Source: Synchiropus splendidus
Lineage: Eukaryota > Chordata > Actinopteri > Syngnathiformes > Callionymidae
Length of the DNA: 64,000 nucleotides
Reading direction: 5' to 3'
Assembly: GCF_027744825.2 (NCBI RefSeq)
Contig: NC_071345.1
Coordinates: 6,976,001-7,040,000 of the forward strand
Of this stretch, positions 11,289-24,776 are shown one piece after another; position 1 is the first letter of the stretch, and each line of letters opens with the position of its first letter. Below the pieces are notes generated by a model. That model did no database searches and had not been told where the DNA came from. It saw nothing but the letters and a program-made list of their open reading frames with translations. The position numbers and the translations under genes were made by a program.

Positions 11289-12719
11289 ACATAAGGTGAA
11301 CCACATTTGCCTCAAAAGACATGAAAACACTGAATCACATTTTCCAAGAATAAGACAATAAGTGATGTTGTTTTATGAGTCAAGAAAGTAAATGAGTTTT
11401 CTCCTGGGCATGATGACCGACCAGGTTCACTGTGTCTTCTGTTGTTTACTTCTGATGTAATTTATTATGGTCTGACTAGTCAAATAAGAGTCAATAATCT
11501 CCTTTGTCTAAGAGTGGCAGACAAGTGTTCCTAAAATCCGTCGGCAGCCATGTTGCTGTGTCGTCGTGCGCTCCTCTACCAGCTCTCCTCGGGGAGCAGC
11601 GAGGCAGTAAAGGTCAGCGTGTCATTCATCCTCTCGGCGGGAGAGGAAATCCTCGCTGCAGCTGCCTGGACACGACCGGGAAGTGATGCTATTATCGGGG
11701 AAAGGTCGAAGTTTAAAACCTTCCTGCCCTGTTGTGTCAGCACTTAGAGGCGTTTTGAGGGTGTTAGAAAGCAAGGGTGTGACTGAGCATGTGCAGAAGT
11801 GTCACTTTTTAGCAAGAGGTTTATCACTGGACACGAGCGATTGCAGTCACCAGCTGACTCTCCTCTCATCTGTCCTGAAGTCTCCGACTCTCCATGTTGC
11901 CCTCCAGCCTCGGTGACTCACTTCTGCTGTCATTGAACGCAGACTGGCTAATGAGCTCTCCAACCTCTAGCAGGACCCCCTCTGCTGCTCGTGTCACTCA
12001 GATGCAAACACTCGCTCAGTCGCTTTCAAGGTGACTTGGCAAACTCTTCAGCTGAACCCAGTCGCAACACTGGGTCGCAGAAGCCGACCCAGATTACAGC
12101 AAATTCAATAGAGATTATCAAATTACCTGGCGGATGGGATGGAGGGGGATGGAGAGGGGGTCCAGAAGTGGGGCCCGAAAACAGCGAGCAAGGAGGTTTT
12201 ACAAGGGCGGACATAGACAGATCAGGTGGTGCGGACTGGGTGGTATGTATTGCTGGATTCAGTAGTTATTCACTTTCATAATTGTGAAGAGCCAAGCTGA
12301 GGAGTACGTCGTGTTCTTTGTCGTCATAAAAATATTTTGTGCGCTCAGTGATTCTGTGTTGTTTCCGTGATTGGTTTTCATAACTTTGTGTTTATTAGCT
12401 AACTGGTAGTGTAAGATTTCAATTGTTTGACTGAGTAATAGTGATGTCACCATCTGCTGTGTTGTTATATTTAGTTTGTTTGATTGTTGCGTTTATCTCT
12501 TCTCAGTTGCCTTTATTCATCTTTCCCACTGACGGACAAATAAAAGAATTCTAATCTAATCTAACTTAATCTTTGCTGCAATGTGTAGTGTTGTAATATT
12601 ACGGGCCATTTATGCTCCCTTACACATGAAATTGTATTGTCCATTTCTAACTATGTTTCCATCACTGATCGCATGACTCCGTGCATTCTTTGCTTTGGTG
12701 TTGCTGTTCACCAATATGT

Positions 12720-12733
12720 CCACCAGGGGGAGC
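12720..12733 (+). promoter_or_regulatory. CTCF-like motif 2
   Basis: CCACCAGGGGGAGC is a near match to the CTCF core and has the same orientation as the motif at 11275. Similar CCACCAGGGGG words can also be carried by dispersed repeats. Confidence 0.4.
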
Positions 12734-13911
12734 CGCCCAGAGTCAAAAATTTATGACAACTGCAAACTCCAAAACCAACTGTCAAAGAAGTATTGATCAT
12801 GTTCCTCTCGCACAAAAGAGGAAACGGAGGCAGCATTGTAGGAGGAGGTGGTCAGTGAAGATGTCAAATATATCGCGAGTGGAGGAAGGAGAATTTCCGG
12901 CCTTGTTATGTCTTCTTCATGTCTCTTTAGAGCTATGTTTCAGGTACCAACAGAAACACTGCCCCCCATGGTTTCCGGTGGTACTGCTCCGTTTGGGCCG
13001 TATCCGTAAGTTTTGTGGCAACGTGCAGAAATACAGAGACCATACCATACCATAAATGGACACCTCTGAGTCCTCTGATGGACCAGCCATGTGTCCAGGT
13101 GCGCCCCACCTCGCACCCCAAGTTGCTTGGATGGACCCCATGGAGAGAAGAAAACAGCTGAAACTCTGTATATAAAATATTTTATTAAATTGTGTGAAAA
13201 GTTTGTTTGCTATGAGTTCAGGTGACATTTACAGAGGACGCTCGCTTCATAGCCAAATGAAAGCACGAAGTTACAGACACTTGCTTTGGAAACAACATTC
13301 AGCGCAGCATGCAACACAATTTTTCTTAGAAAAAAAAAAGGCCCAGTGCTTTTTGGCAATAAACTTCTCCAACTTCAGGTAAAATATTGAGAAATTCAAT
13401 CCAAACAAACTGAGTTTTCGGAGCCTTGCAGAGATGCGTTTTTTTTCGGGTTTCTGCTGTGCTCTCAGAAGCTGAAGCAGAAGTGAGCGTGGAGGTCAGA
13501 AACTGCAGTAGAATATAGGTCAGCGGTGGCCAGGCTGCGCTAACTTAGCTGGATTCAACCTTTGATGACATCACAGCTGTGTGTGGATTTCGACGCCGCC
13601 TGGTTCAGATCTGGCCCCCATCCCAGCAGTTTTGGGCGGCAGCTGCACATTTTGTGGCTCGACTCATAAAAAACTCTAAAAGCCTTGAGAGTTGAACCCC
13701 CCCCACTCTTCAATCATAAATGAGTTTACATTCTTAATGAGTGAGTGACGATAAGCTTAATTAAAGAGAGCCGCTGAGGGAGGACAAGTCGAGGTAAAAA
13801 ACACGCCTCCCCCGCTCTTGTGCGGAGCCTCACATGTCTCCACTGTTACGTAACATTCCACAACAACACGTTATTTCTCCTGACAGCGCGTCATGCTGTC
13901 AGTCAAGCAGC

Positions 13912-13925
13912 CCACCAGGGAGCAG
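13912..13925 (+). promoter_or_regulatory. CTCF-like motif 3 (weaker)
   Basis: CCACCAGGGAGCAG keeps the CCACCAGGG core but has one G fewer than the two upstream motifs. It is the weakest of the three. Confidence 0.25.
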
Positions 13926-16900
13926 TCATGTGTTTGGCTCCAGGGGGCTTCGCTCCCTGCATGTGCCCACCTTCCTCCGGGCTTAATGCACCAGCGTGTC
14001 TTGCATGTACAGCTCAGAATTCCTCTCTTTACACTGACTCTTATGGACTCCAACTTCAACTATACGTGTTACTAACAGCATCATGGATCAGTGCAGCTAT
14101 TTCCTCAACATCCTGCAGCACTGTTTCTGGTCTCAAGTCCTCCACAGAGGGATGAAGGGGGATCAACCGAAATCCCATATCTTTCTGTGGTCTATTATCA
14201 GACACCTGAGGTTATCTCCTGTGATCTCCCCACTTCTATTCCACAGTTTCCAGCACTAATCCAATCGCCTCACACGAGACAAACATGGCGGACACAGGTT
14301 GCAACCGGAGAAAATAGTGGAAGACCATTTCAGAATCATTTTTTTCACGAACTCACATTCAATGTTGATGCATGCTTGCAGGTATAAAACTGCTGAATCC
14401 CACACTTCTATGTGAGTCCCAAGGATGAGGGTCGCTCAACAGGAAGTGAATCAAAGAGTTGGATGGTGGTGAGTCCCGCCGACTCATTTTACTAGACAGG
14501 AAGTAGATCAGAATCATGCTCATGGGAGTCCAGTTGCTTGACAGGAAGTACCTCATTCCAAAGGAAGTGAGTTGGACTCCTCTAATTCCAATGAGCACAT
14601 ATGCTCACTGCTTCTACGTGACTCATGAAACTGCTGAATCGCACACGATGGGATGACTCAACTGGGTAATGGTGTGCTGCACCAGGAGGTCAGAAAGTCC
14701 TGCCCTGTCACTGGGACATTGTTCAAGTCTGAGTCTCCAAATTGGGGAGCGTTCCACTTCAGTAAGCTCAGTGCAACTGTGCTTCGCTGTTCCAGCTTCT
14801 ATTTAAACGTCTAATATCAAGCTGATAATCTCACCCCGCGGCGTAGCAACGTGTCTTTTGTGCCAGCTAAGTGGGGCACAGATATTTAGCATCTTTTGTC
14901 GGCGATAAAGCGCACACACTAAAGAAGCAAAGTGGGTTGTTGATGATCACGACAAAACTAATGGATTCAGGCTTGTGGAACCTAAGCCACAGTGTATTGT
15001 GCTAAACAGCCAAGTGCAGAGGTGAGACACTTCTCTTGCCCTTGGGATTCCATTTAAAGCTAAATTCTCGCCTCAGTCAGCACAAGGTGAAGAAGTGCAG
15101 TGGTGACACCGTGTCCTTGGTAATGTGTTTCTGCAACGCTTCATGATCATCCATTTCTCCGCTCTGCAACTGAATGCAATCATTTGGTCTCTCTGTGAAA
15201 AAGTCTCCCCTCGGGCCAAAGTTATTTCACTTCTCAAAGACTTCTGTTTTGCTTTTTATTCAGATGCTAATATGAGTTCAGTTGCTGATGTCACCAGCGT
15301 CATGGGCTCTTATAGCATCTGACACCCATTGGGACATTCTATGGAGCGAAACAAATGGTCTGTGAGTGTTGCAATATTTACCTTTGTTTTCTCTTCTCTA
15401 ATCTTTTACACTCGTTCATGCAGTCATCCACGATCATCCCTTTACTCTCATGCTTCAGCAGTCTTGGGCACTTCCTATATATTCAGTCATTCCTCAGTCT
15501 CTATTTCATATACATGCCAATGACCTTCCACGCGAACCTTAATTCTCAGAAGCCTCAGGTGCTTAGCTGGTAACAAATGAAGCCGCCTGCGAGGAAAGTA
15601 CTTGCTGGCTGTGTGTCATTATTCCTTTAATGACTGGCAAAGATTCTGTTCAACACATTTGGAGGCTTAACAGAAATAGAAGTTAAAATGTTTTAGATGT
15701 AAAGCCAAACCTGGATTATATTTCGTTTACAGCTACGAGAAACAGACCGCGATGACCTGAGAGACAAACCAAGTCAGATAAAAACAGTCGTGGCACTTAA
15801 AGAAACTGTAGTCTCAGTGACTCTGGTGCCGGCTCCGTGTTAATACAGAGAGATGGATATTCGGAGATACACTAGAAACCATTTCAAACATTGTAACCAC
15901 AGGACATTGATGGCGCGTGAGCTGTGAGTTTGGCACTGTGGACTCAACATATGAGACAATCTGGTGGTAGAACGAAGCAGGCGAACACATCCCACTCTTG
16001 GTTATTGATTGGAGAAATCCCTTTTTGAAAAGCCACTTGCTGATATCCAACGTCACGGCGAAGACAACATCCATATTGTTCCAACAAAATCAGGGAGTCA
16101 AGCTTATCTCTTTAACACAGTCAAACTATAGGGAGAACTGAATTTACAGTCACAACTGGAGCTCCTTTAAACAAGAAATAAGGGCGAAACATGAAACACA
16201 ATATGCAAGTGAGCTGAGATATCAGCATGCATTGGAGGTGCTCTGCTTTTCTGAGCACTTTAAATTTGAATTCAATAACTATTGAATTTCATTTTGATGT
16301 TACGTATTTAAAGCTCTTGCAGGTCACATGACAGAAGGTGTCAGAATTCACACGAGGACCTCTCACCTGGCTTCCACTGAACCGGCAAAGCAGCACACTG
16401 CTGAAGTTCCATGATCTTACTTTAAAGCTGCATTTAAAAGGAGCAATAACCATTTTTGTCAGAATAACATATTAATGACAGATCACCCCCTCGAAGCACT
16501 GTCTTCCCATCTGTGTGCGAGTGTGAAGCACGACTTTGAAGGAGACCAGCGGCGAAGTCGTGGCACTTTTGTGGTCGGTGGAAACCAGGATCTTATCAAA
16601 TATACTGCATACGGTGCACTTTCATTTTCCTTGTACGATCATCCTACGTCTGACACCTTTTGTCACAGAGACACGGGTTGGAACTCTGGGCTTCACAAAT
16701 GTCCTTTTGACTTTGGTCAAGGACGCTTCATGGGTCAATCAGAAAAGAGGCTGTTAGGGTAACTTGACAAGGCCTGGTGTCACCAACACACGTCCAATCC
16801 CTTCCTCACTTCCATGGCTTCATATATTGACCTTGAGAAAGTGGGCTTTCACATTGACGACAGGCAGCAAGGCAGCATTCCGCATTGCATATTGATGCAT

Positions 16901-17347
16901 AGGAGTTTCAGCCTAATACGTCAACATACTCAAAGCTGTCTCTGTCGTCGATATGGGGCGCAAAAGTCCACTTTCCCAACATCTATATATAACGCCTTGG
17001 GAGTGAGGACGGATCGTCCAGGAGGTCAGGTGGTTGCCGTGCTCAGTATTTGATGTGTTTCTGGTTTGACCAAGGCGTCATGCACAGAAGGGACAAATTA
17101 CATCGGTGTTTTAAAAGGAAAGAGTAGCTAAGTGGACGTAGCCTCAGCCATCAGCCTTCCATGGTCAGTGGTGTTGGCAATAAGGCACAAAAGGAATATC
17201 TCTGAAGGGGGCCAACTGGACGCCAATTATTAAGGAAGAAAATAAAACATTCATCTCTTCAAGTGATCGCAATCTGACCCGCGGATACATAAAGGCATAC
17301 AAATGTATAAGGTCACACGTGTAAACATGAGGATGAAGTCACATTCA

Positions 17348-17353
17348 TTTAAT
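17348..17353 (-). terminator. kcnk2: Possible poly(A) signal (ATTAAA) of kcnk2
   Basis: Reading the minus strand downstream of the kcnk2 stop codon (17657), the first acceptable signal I see is ATTAAA about 300 bases on. TREK-1 transcripts often have long 3' UTRs, so the true end may lie further left. Confidence 0.25.
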
Positions 17354-17656
17354 GAGTGTTTTCCTCTTGGATGATGATGCTGGCGCTGTTGGCAAAGAGG
17401 GTCCTCTTTATCTGATGCAGATTTGGGGCCTCATTATTCGTACATCTATTGCTCACTCACAACCGACGAATGCACTCGACATGTAAACCGGTTCGGTGCG
17501 AGTGACTGGCTGAAATGTCTGATGACTGAAGAATCATCGAGTGGCCACAGTCGTGAGGAAAGCTGAGAGTGAGTATCCATGTGGGCTGGACATGCAAACG
17601 AAGAAAACTGGTGAGTAGATTTCTTGAGTTATAGATGTACACGTGGTCCGTCCTCA

Positions 17657-18013
17657 TTATTTAACATTCTCAATGATAGCGATCTCCCGTCGATCCGCGT
17701 AATCCGGACTCAGACCGTTTAAGTAGAGGCTGCCGTTTCTGGAAAGCGCCCCTGGCACGGGAGTGAGAGAGAGAGTCAAGTTCGGGAAGCCCTCTCTGTC
17801 CTCACAAAGGTTGGCCGACAGCGTCCGCTTCCCAGGAGTCATTTCCTGGTTGAGGGCCGTGTTGATGCCGAGTTCGGATGACAGCTTCCTCTTGATGGAC
17901 GCCGCGCGCTGGAACTTGTCGTAGATGTCGACGCTGAGCCGCCGCCGTGTCTCTTTGAACTCCGCCGACACGTTAGCTGTCCACTCGGCAGCGTGAGCGC
18001 GAAACTCCCCGAC
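17657..18013 (-). other. kcnk2: kcnk2 last coding exon: cytoplasmic C-terminus
   Basis: The exon begins after CTGCAG (acceptor) with [11 protein letters not shown] and ends with ENVK and a TAA at 17657-17659, encoding residues 309-426. It carries the amphipathic post-M4 region with the conserved Glu cluster used in TREK-1 pH and lipid sensing, and basic sites RRRLSV and KRKLSS that fit PKA/PKC-type phosphorylation. The tail is short, like TREK-1; TREK-2 has a much longer one. Confidence 0.92.
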
Positions 18014-18376
18014 CTGCAGAGAGAGGAGGATGATTGACGCCTGCAGGTTACCAGCGTGACCTGTTTGTCTAGATGAGCCGGGAAACACTGACAACAGTCG
18101 TTTCACTCAAATACATCAAGCCTGTCAGAAATGGCAGTGTAGCAGACTGCTGCAAGTGATTCCGCCAATGCCTTATTCAGCAGTGTGTTACCAGGGAAAA
18201 TATCAGATCGAATTGCAATAATGAAAAAAAAATCATAATAATTATACACTGTATATATAATATCATGTATATATATATAAAATTAATTTAACAGTTAGGA
18301 TGAGAACAACAACAACAAACATGGAGGAATCCCTGAACATCTATCTATCATCTATCTATCTATCTATCTATCTATC

Positions 18377-18473
<97 letters not shown>

Positions 18474-21400
18474 TCTATCTGCCTGCCTGTCTGTCAGTCT
18501 GTCTGTCTATCTATCCATCTGCCTGCCTGCCTGTCTGTCTGTCTGTCTGTCTGTCTGTCTGCCATGTGGTGATTTGGCCCTGGGCCTTGAGTTTGACTCC
18601 TGACAAACGGCCAATGTGATGCAAATGGTATCTGATTGAGGCTGATGAGACTATGACTCCCAGGGGTATTCACCATCTGCAGTGGTCAACATTAGCAATA
18701 ACACCCGTTTAGACTGTAAAAGTTCACGTTAAAGTCTCACCGAACTTCGCCTGAAGTTCCATTGGATTGTGTATTGCACTTTTCATTTAGAGGCTTTTAA
18801 AGCGCTCCTGCCTTGAGCACTCTCCAACATCTTTATGGGCTCCAAATGACAAAACTCATCACGGCCATTAATGACCGTCATCTGTTATTTACAGCAAGAT
18901 TCAATTCACTTACTGACAGCAAACGCAACATGAGCAGGTTTGAACAACTGCAGGATTGAGGCTCCCAGAATCATTGCTCATATGTTTCATATAAAAATTG
19001 TGGTTGATAAAATCCCTGCAAACTTCACCTCCAGGTCATAAAATTAAGTAAAGTCTCTACGGCAGAAGTTTAATTAAAGAACAGAAAATAAATCACAGCA
19101 CAAATACAGAAGTGCTAATAACCAGAGTTAATTACAAACAGCTTATACGACCAAAACCCAATTCATTTCAAACAACCGCTAACAATAAGCCGCATATGAA
19201 TAAATGCTTACTGTAAATCTCCAACCAGAGACCTGCCTGGTTTATTGCTAATGCCTAATAGCTAATAATGAATTATTATGGTGAATGCTTGCCCCTCTCT
19301 TGGTGAGGACTGACCCCTTGTGTTTGGGACGACTCGTCCGCTGACCGTGAATAAGCTCTTGTCAATATCGCTCAAATCCATGTGCCTGACATTCTCAACT
19401 TTAATGACGCCTTTTCATCATCGGCTTTAAAAAAGAAAAAACCTTTATTGCTCAATATTTGCTCATGATCCTGCGAAATGGAGAGAGTTTATCGATTCTT
19501 CAAAACACACCTGTCTCCTCAGGGGGTTCCTTTCAAGCGATATGTGCAGAGAAGCCTGTTTAAAGTATTGAGTGGAGCTATGGCTGAGCAGCACGTGATC
19601 CCTACGTCTTCAGATCTTCTTCCCCCGAAACAAGCACTCTCAAAGCTTCTACAATTCTCCGAAGAGCTGAGCTCCGACAAAGGATTTTCATTATCACACA
19701 CTCTTATTAGATATATAGAAACGATCCATACGGCACAATGGTACGTACAGATCACTCAATAATAACCCTGCCAGAGAGTGTAAGAATCTTATTACTCAGC
19801 TGCAACAAATAATCCATCCAATTGTCATCCAGGCTGTTCAAAGACAAATGGAGGGAATAGGATTGAGCTAATGTGAAGGGGATGAATATTATAGCTCTCA
19901 GTCATAACGGTGAAATTATTTATATGTGACTCCTGAAAGAGGCCAATAAGCAGTCATGGTTCCTCGACATGACACTTCCTGCAATTCTGGTGAGGTTGAC
20001 GTGGAACTAAATAACATCTAAAGAGTCAGTCGGACAGAGGAATAGATCGAGGGAGGCGAAGAGGAGAGTGCCGACAGGGTGGCAGAAACGATAAGTGTTG
20101 GTTGCACTGAAGTTATTGAGGTTTTCAGTGGAAATTTGCTCTTTGTTTCTGTGTCTTTTTGGTTGTAACTTTACTTTACTATGTAAGATTTTAAGGTTTT
20201 TGATGATGATAGGTTTCATATTGAACATTCATAAATCGCTGAGTTTGGCTCACCAGCTATTATTATGACAAATCTGTAGACACTAACTGTCTCCAGGCAA
20301 GTCCCCTGTTCTGAGAGTGTCCTCACACTCCCCACAGGGTCAGTGAACATGGTTGTATTCATGGCCCTGCAAGAACCGAGGACTACTAAAGGGTTCAGTT
20401 GCTAAAATAGCGCTGTTTCTACTGGAGTTATAGGTCATTCGTTGTCAGCTGGTCTTTGATTTGATTATGAAACGTGGGAGGCGTTTTCCTATTGCTAAAA
20501 ACACACCTGTTTGCCATTTTACTGTACATATAGTGTAGCTAGATCCAGCCAAATGGATTAACCGTAATGCTAAAGATCGAACATTAGCTGCTCATGGCAA
20601 TGAGAACAGCCAATCTAATCTCGCACACCTGCCAAAACAGGACGTACCTCCTCTTTAGTTTTCTTGGAGATCACCCGAAACCAGTCCCCGATCATGCTGA
20701 GAACGGCGGCGAAATACGCAAGCCCGACCAGGATGTAGAACCAGACCACAGGCTTGTAGTAGTTCAGATACTCCGGGCTTTCTGACCAACCTGCAGCGAG
20801 AAGGCAAAACGTGGGTTACGCAACCGCTCTGGAGGGAGGAAACTAAATATGCAGGACTGAAAACAAAAGTCAACCGAGGCTCGGAGTAACTGCTGCGTTG
20901 TTGCAAGTGGCTTATAATGAACTCTCTTGAGGTGGCCGGGTTGTTCTGCATCAATGGCAGCTTTTAATGATCCCAGAAATGTTTACGTGAGAAACGTATG
21001 CAAATTAAACAACTTATTAAAGGCTGTGTGTCACATGACCTAAACGTCTTTGTTTTTATTTCCTCTCTTTCCCTGAGCACGTCGATGAAGGTGTGTCTCC
21101 AGAAAGATTTCGGGAGGCTTTGGTCAATGGTACGCTAAACCTTCCTTGTAAACAGTCATTATTTAACTGAAGGACAATTCTGAGGACAGCTGAAATAAAA
21201 TACACATCGTATTAAAGCAACAATGCGTAACATGTAGACATAAATAGATTATATTCATATTTCCTGAGTTGACAGGTCTCATTTTGAACAGTCCAAAATT
21301 CCGGAGTCAGACTCTCCAGCTCTCCCTTAACAGTTTTTAATTCAGAGGAACCTCTAAAAATATAATATATTCAATCAGACTTCATTTATCTGAAATCCAA

Positions 21401-24400
21401 CATAGCTTCAATTGTTCTTCCTAGCAAAATGGCGATAGCCATTAATTAAAAAAAAATCACAAAAGTGTTTGAATCCATCTTTCTTCGCCATGACCTCCTT
21501 AAATAATATATCCTATGGAGTCGTACAAGACTACCAGTGTACACTCTTGGAGCAGTCTAATTTTATTAGTTTGTACGTAGGCTCAAAGCTGTCAGCAAGG
21601 CAAAAGTATTTTTGGATCGGTATTAGGATACTCACTTAAATGTGCAATCTCTGCTGAGAATGCTTCCTATACGATGCAATATTTATGTAATAATAACATG
21701 AAATAACATAATAACACCCTGACACAATGTGCTAAGTATCACAAATTTATATTTCTGGACCAGACGTTATGATAATGTTATGGCTGAGCTGACTCACTTC
21801 CAGATTACCAAGCGAAAGAACACCAAAAAGACCTTTTTCACCGGCGACAAAGTCTCCGAAGCCGATGGTGGTGAGTGTGATGACGACAAAGTAGATGGAC
21901 TCGAGCGTGCTCCAGCCCTCGATGTGCTTGAAGATGACGGCGGGCAGCGCCACAAAGATGACGCATCCAAAGAGGATGAAGAGCAGCGTGGAAAAGACAC
22001 GGATCTTCGTCTGGCTGACTTTCCACTTCTGCAGGGAGGAGAAGAGAGTTTCAGAACCCTGTGGTGCAACTGAGTTCAGTACTCTGTGTTTGTGCTCCAA
22101 CATTGTCGAAATGAAAACTGGAATGCAGCGTCACCATGTCGAGATTGTATCCAAAGCTTTCATAAATTTGTCAATGAAATGTGTTTGGACTGCTTCCTGA
22201 GTGGGAATATAAGAAGTGCCAGATGAACAGCGGCCGTGCTGAGAACCTCGGCGACTCAGAAAAAAACCCAAATGGGCACCAGAGATGAGACTCTTGTTAA
22301 TCAGGACATGCCTTTATCCTGCTTGGCTGCAAACATGCCTCAGACTTTCTAGTGATTCTCTCAGAGTGTTGGCTGCTCCTGCTTCAGACACATTTCTCAA
22401 ATTTTCAGCAGATATCAGTGTTCACACAACCTCAAGTGCCCTGAAAATTTCAAGAAAAGACTTTGTAATATTTGTAATGATATGAGCCACAAATTGTCTC
22501 CTGTCATTATCTATTAGAATTTTTCAAATAATATTTAATTATTTATTTGCAATCAATATTGTTTTTAAACAGACAAAAACTTCCCATTATTATCATGTCA
22601 AAATTAAATAATAATAACAATTACTTATTAATAATAATATGTAAAATATGTATTAATACAGATTAATAATAATAAGTAATACTACTATTTTTTACTTATT
22701 ATAATCATAAGTATTAATACTTATTATTATTATTGAATTCTGACATAATGATAATGTTACATTTTTGTTTGTTTATAATAATAATAATACATAACATAAT
22801 ATGTATTATAATTTTAACAACAAATAATCCAGGTAATTAGTGTATAAAAAGTATCAGAATTTCTTTCTGATTTTGTTTCAGAAACTTCATGTATTCATGA
22901 AAATTATCATTCACAAATATTTAATAACTATAAACACATATTTTTGGACTGTTTTATGATAGACGATTGCACATTATTCAGCCTTCTATCCATCTAAAAT
23001 GTGTGAACAAGTCCTCGAACAGTTCAAGCCACATGTCTTTGGTCATCACTAAACACACTGGAGTGGTCTGGTCACACATACACACAACAAAGCAGAAGAA
23101 AACGCCTCAAGAAATGACCTGTTTAAACGGCCAATTCAGAGCCTCAACAACCCATTTGCTCTTGCCCTCTCCTGAAGCGGTGACTCACTTCCTCTGACCT
23201 CTAGCATGAGCTCCATTTTCCACGTCATCTTGTCGAACCTGCGACACAAATTTCACATCACTCCCACTGAAGCTGCAGTGAGGTGTCATGTGCTGCCATA
23301 ACAACCGGCTGAGGTGCTGACATCACCCCGGACATAGTAATTGGTTCATTGCCGTGACAATTCAGAACCCTGTGACAACGCTTGAGAGTTCCCTGTTTTC
23401 GATGCTGTCTTCAGCTGGATCCTGGTATGAAGTGCCCTTTCTTTTGAGTTATGTAACCCTGGAGCTAAGTGCCTCGGAGGAGGAGACCAAAGAAGAGGTA
23501 GAGCTCAGATCAGCGAGTCTGTGATGTGTAGCATCCGCTCTCCACTAACAGAAGTACAGTAGCACGTACAGCAGCCAGGACCAAATTAGTCAATGCTTCA
23601 TTACCATATTCTGAAGAGGTGTCTGACGCCAGTCTCTTGGGGGGAATCGGCGACACCAATCTCCCCTATTAATTCTAATGTAAATCTTTACACCAGAGAA
23701 AAGTGTGGCAGAAAACACTGTAATCTGGCGGCTTTATTTGTCAGCGTATTTTGTCGCCCTGCTGACAGCTGCTGATAAATATATTTATAGGCGCAGCGCC
23801 TGCTTTTATTCATGTGCGCTGCCTTCCGTTTTGTTGGTGAGAAATAAGCCCAACTGCATGTATTTGCCTCACATCCTAGAAATCACTTCCATACTGCAGC
23901 TTTGCAATGTAATATTTTTTTTGCAGCTAATGTGTTGTTGTTTTTTCATTTTTTTTATTGTCTCGCCGCCCAGGTGGAATCCGATAAGCCTGGCTGCCAC
24001 CGAAATCTCCTCCACTGAAACCCTGTTTAACCTCCTCTATTTGACTTTGTGCCGTCTCTGCTCTTCACCCTTTTGTGTGACCTTTTGTTCAGATGCCAGA
24101 TGTAGCCTGGGCCTGCAGTGACTCTGAGCAAATCCTATTTTTTACCTCTGCATTTCCTTGAACAAGCTAATGCCACTACTGACGCAGTCATATATGGACT
24201 CATAGGAGTGCCACAACAAGGAAAATAAATGTAGGAATATAAGAAGAAATAAATGCTGAGTTATGCATAAACTTATATTGAAATGGAAATACACTGATTT
24301 ACACCTTTATTTCCACATTAACATCATACTTATTCTACTCCTTTAAGTCTATATAATAACTGCATTGGAAACATAGTACATTGCAATATTGTGACAATAC

Positions 24401-24682
24401 AACAGCCAAACAAGCCAAGCTGCAAATATGGAGCACTGTTGTACTTTACAAAAGCAGATGGTGGACACCTGCTTCAGAGTAAACAGAGACTGAAAACCAA
24501 CCATTGGTTGAGGAGATTAGGACGTAGTTTCGTAGTACGGTAAGAACAGGCCATGAGAAGGGATTTGACTGACTCAGACTCTGAAGAGTACAGAGAATAT
24601 TCACACTCATAGAGTTACACAGAAAGTGACGCTGCTTCCACAGGTCAGTGACTTGAGGAATAGTATTTATATTCTTCCTCAC

Positions 24683-24776
<94 letters not shown>

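Larger units (their letters stand above)
8730..17340. other. Intergenic region between the convergent PKG and kcnk2 genes
   Basis: No gene could be supported. Open frames here are short, overlap each other on both strands and lack family motifs. Items listed separately are one exon-like segment (9411-9484), an A/T-rich simple-sequence patch (9945-10225) and three CTCF-like motifs. The rest appears to be ordinary unique or old repeat-derived sequence. Confidence 0.6.
18014..20647 (-). other. kcnk2 intron 5
   Basis: Contains a 44-base fragment of a hAT-like element (18295-18338) abutting a (ATCT/GTCT)n array, and otherwise A/T-rich DNA. No other gene was recognised. Confidence 0.75.
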
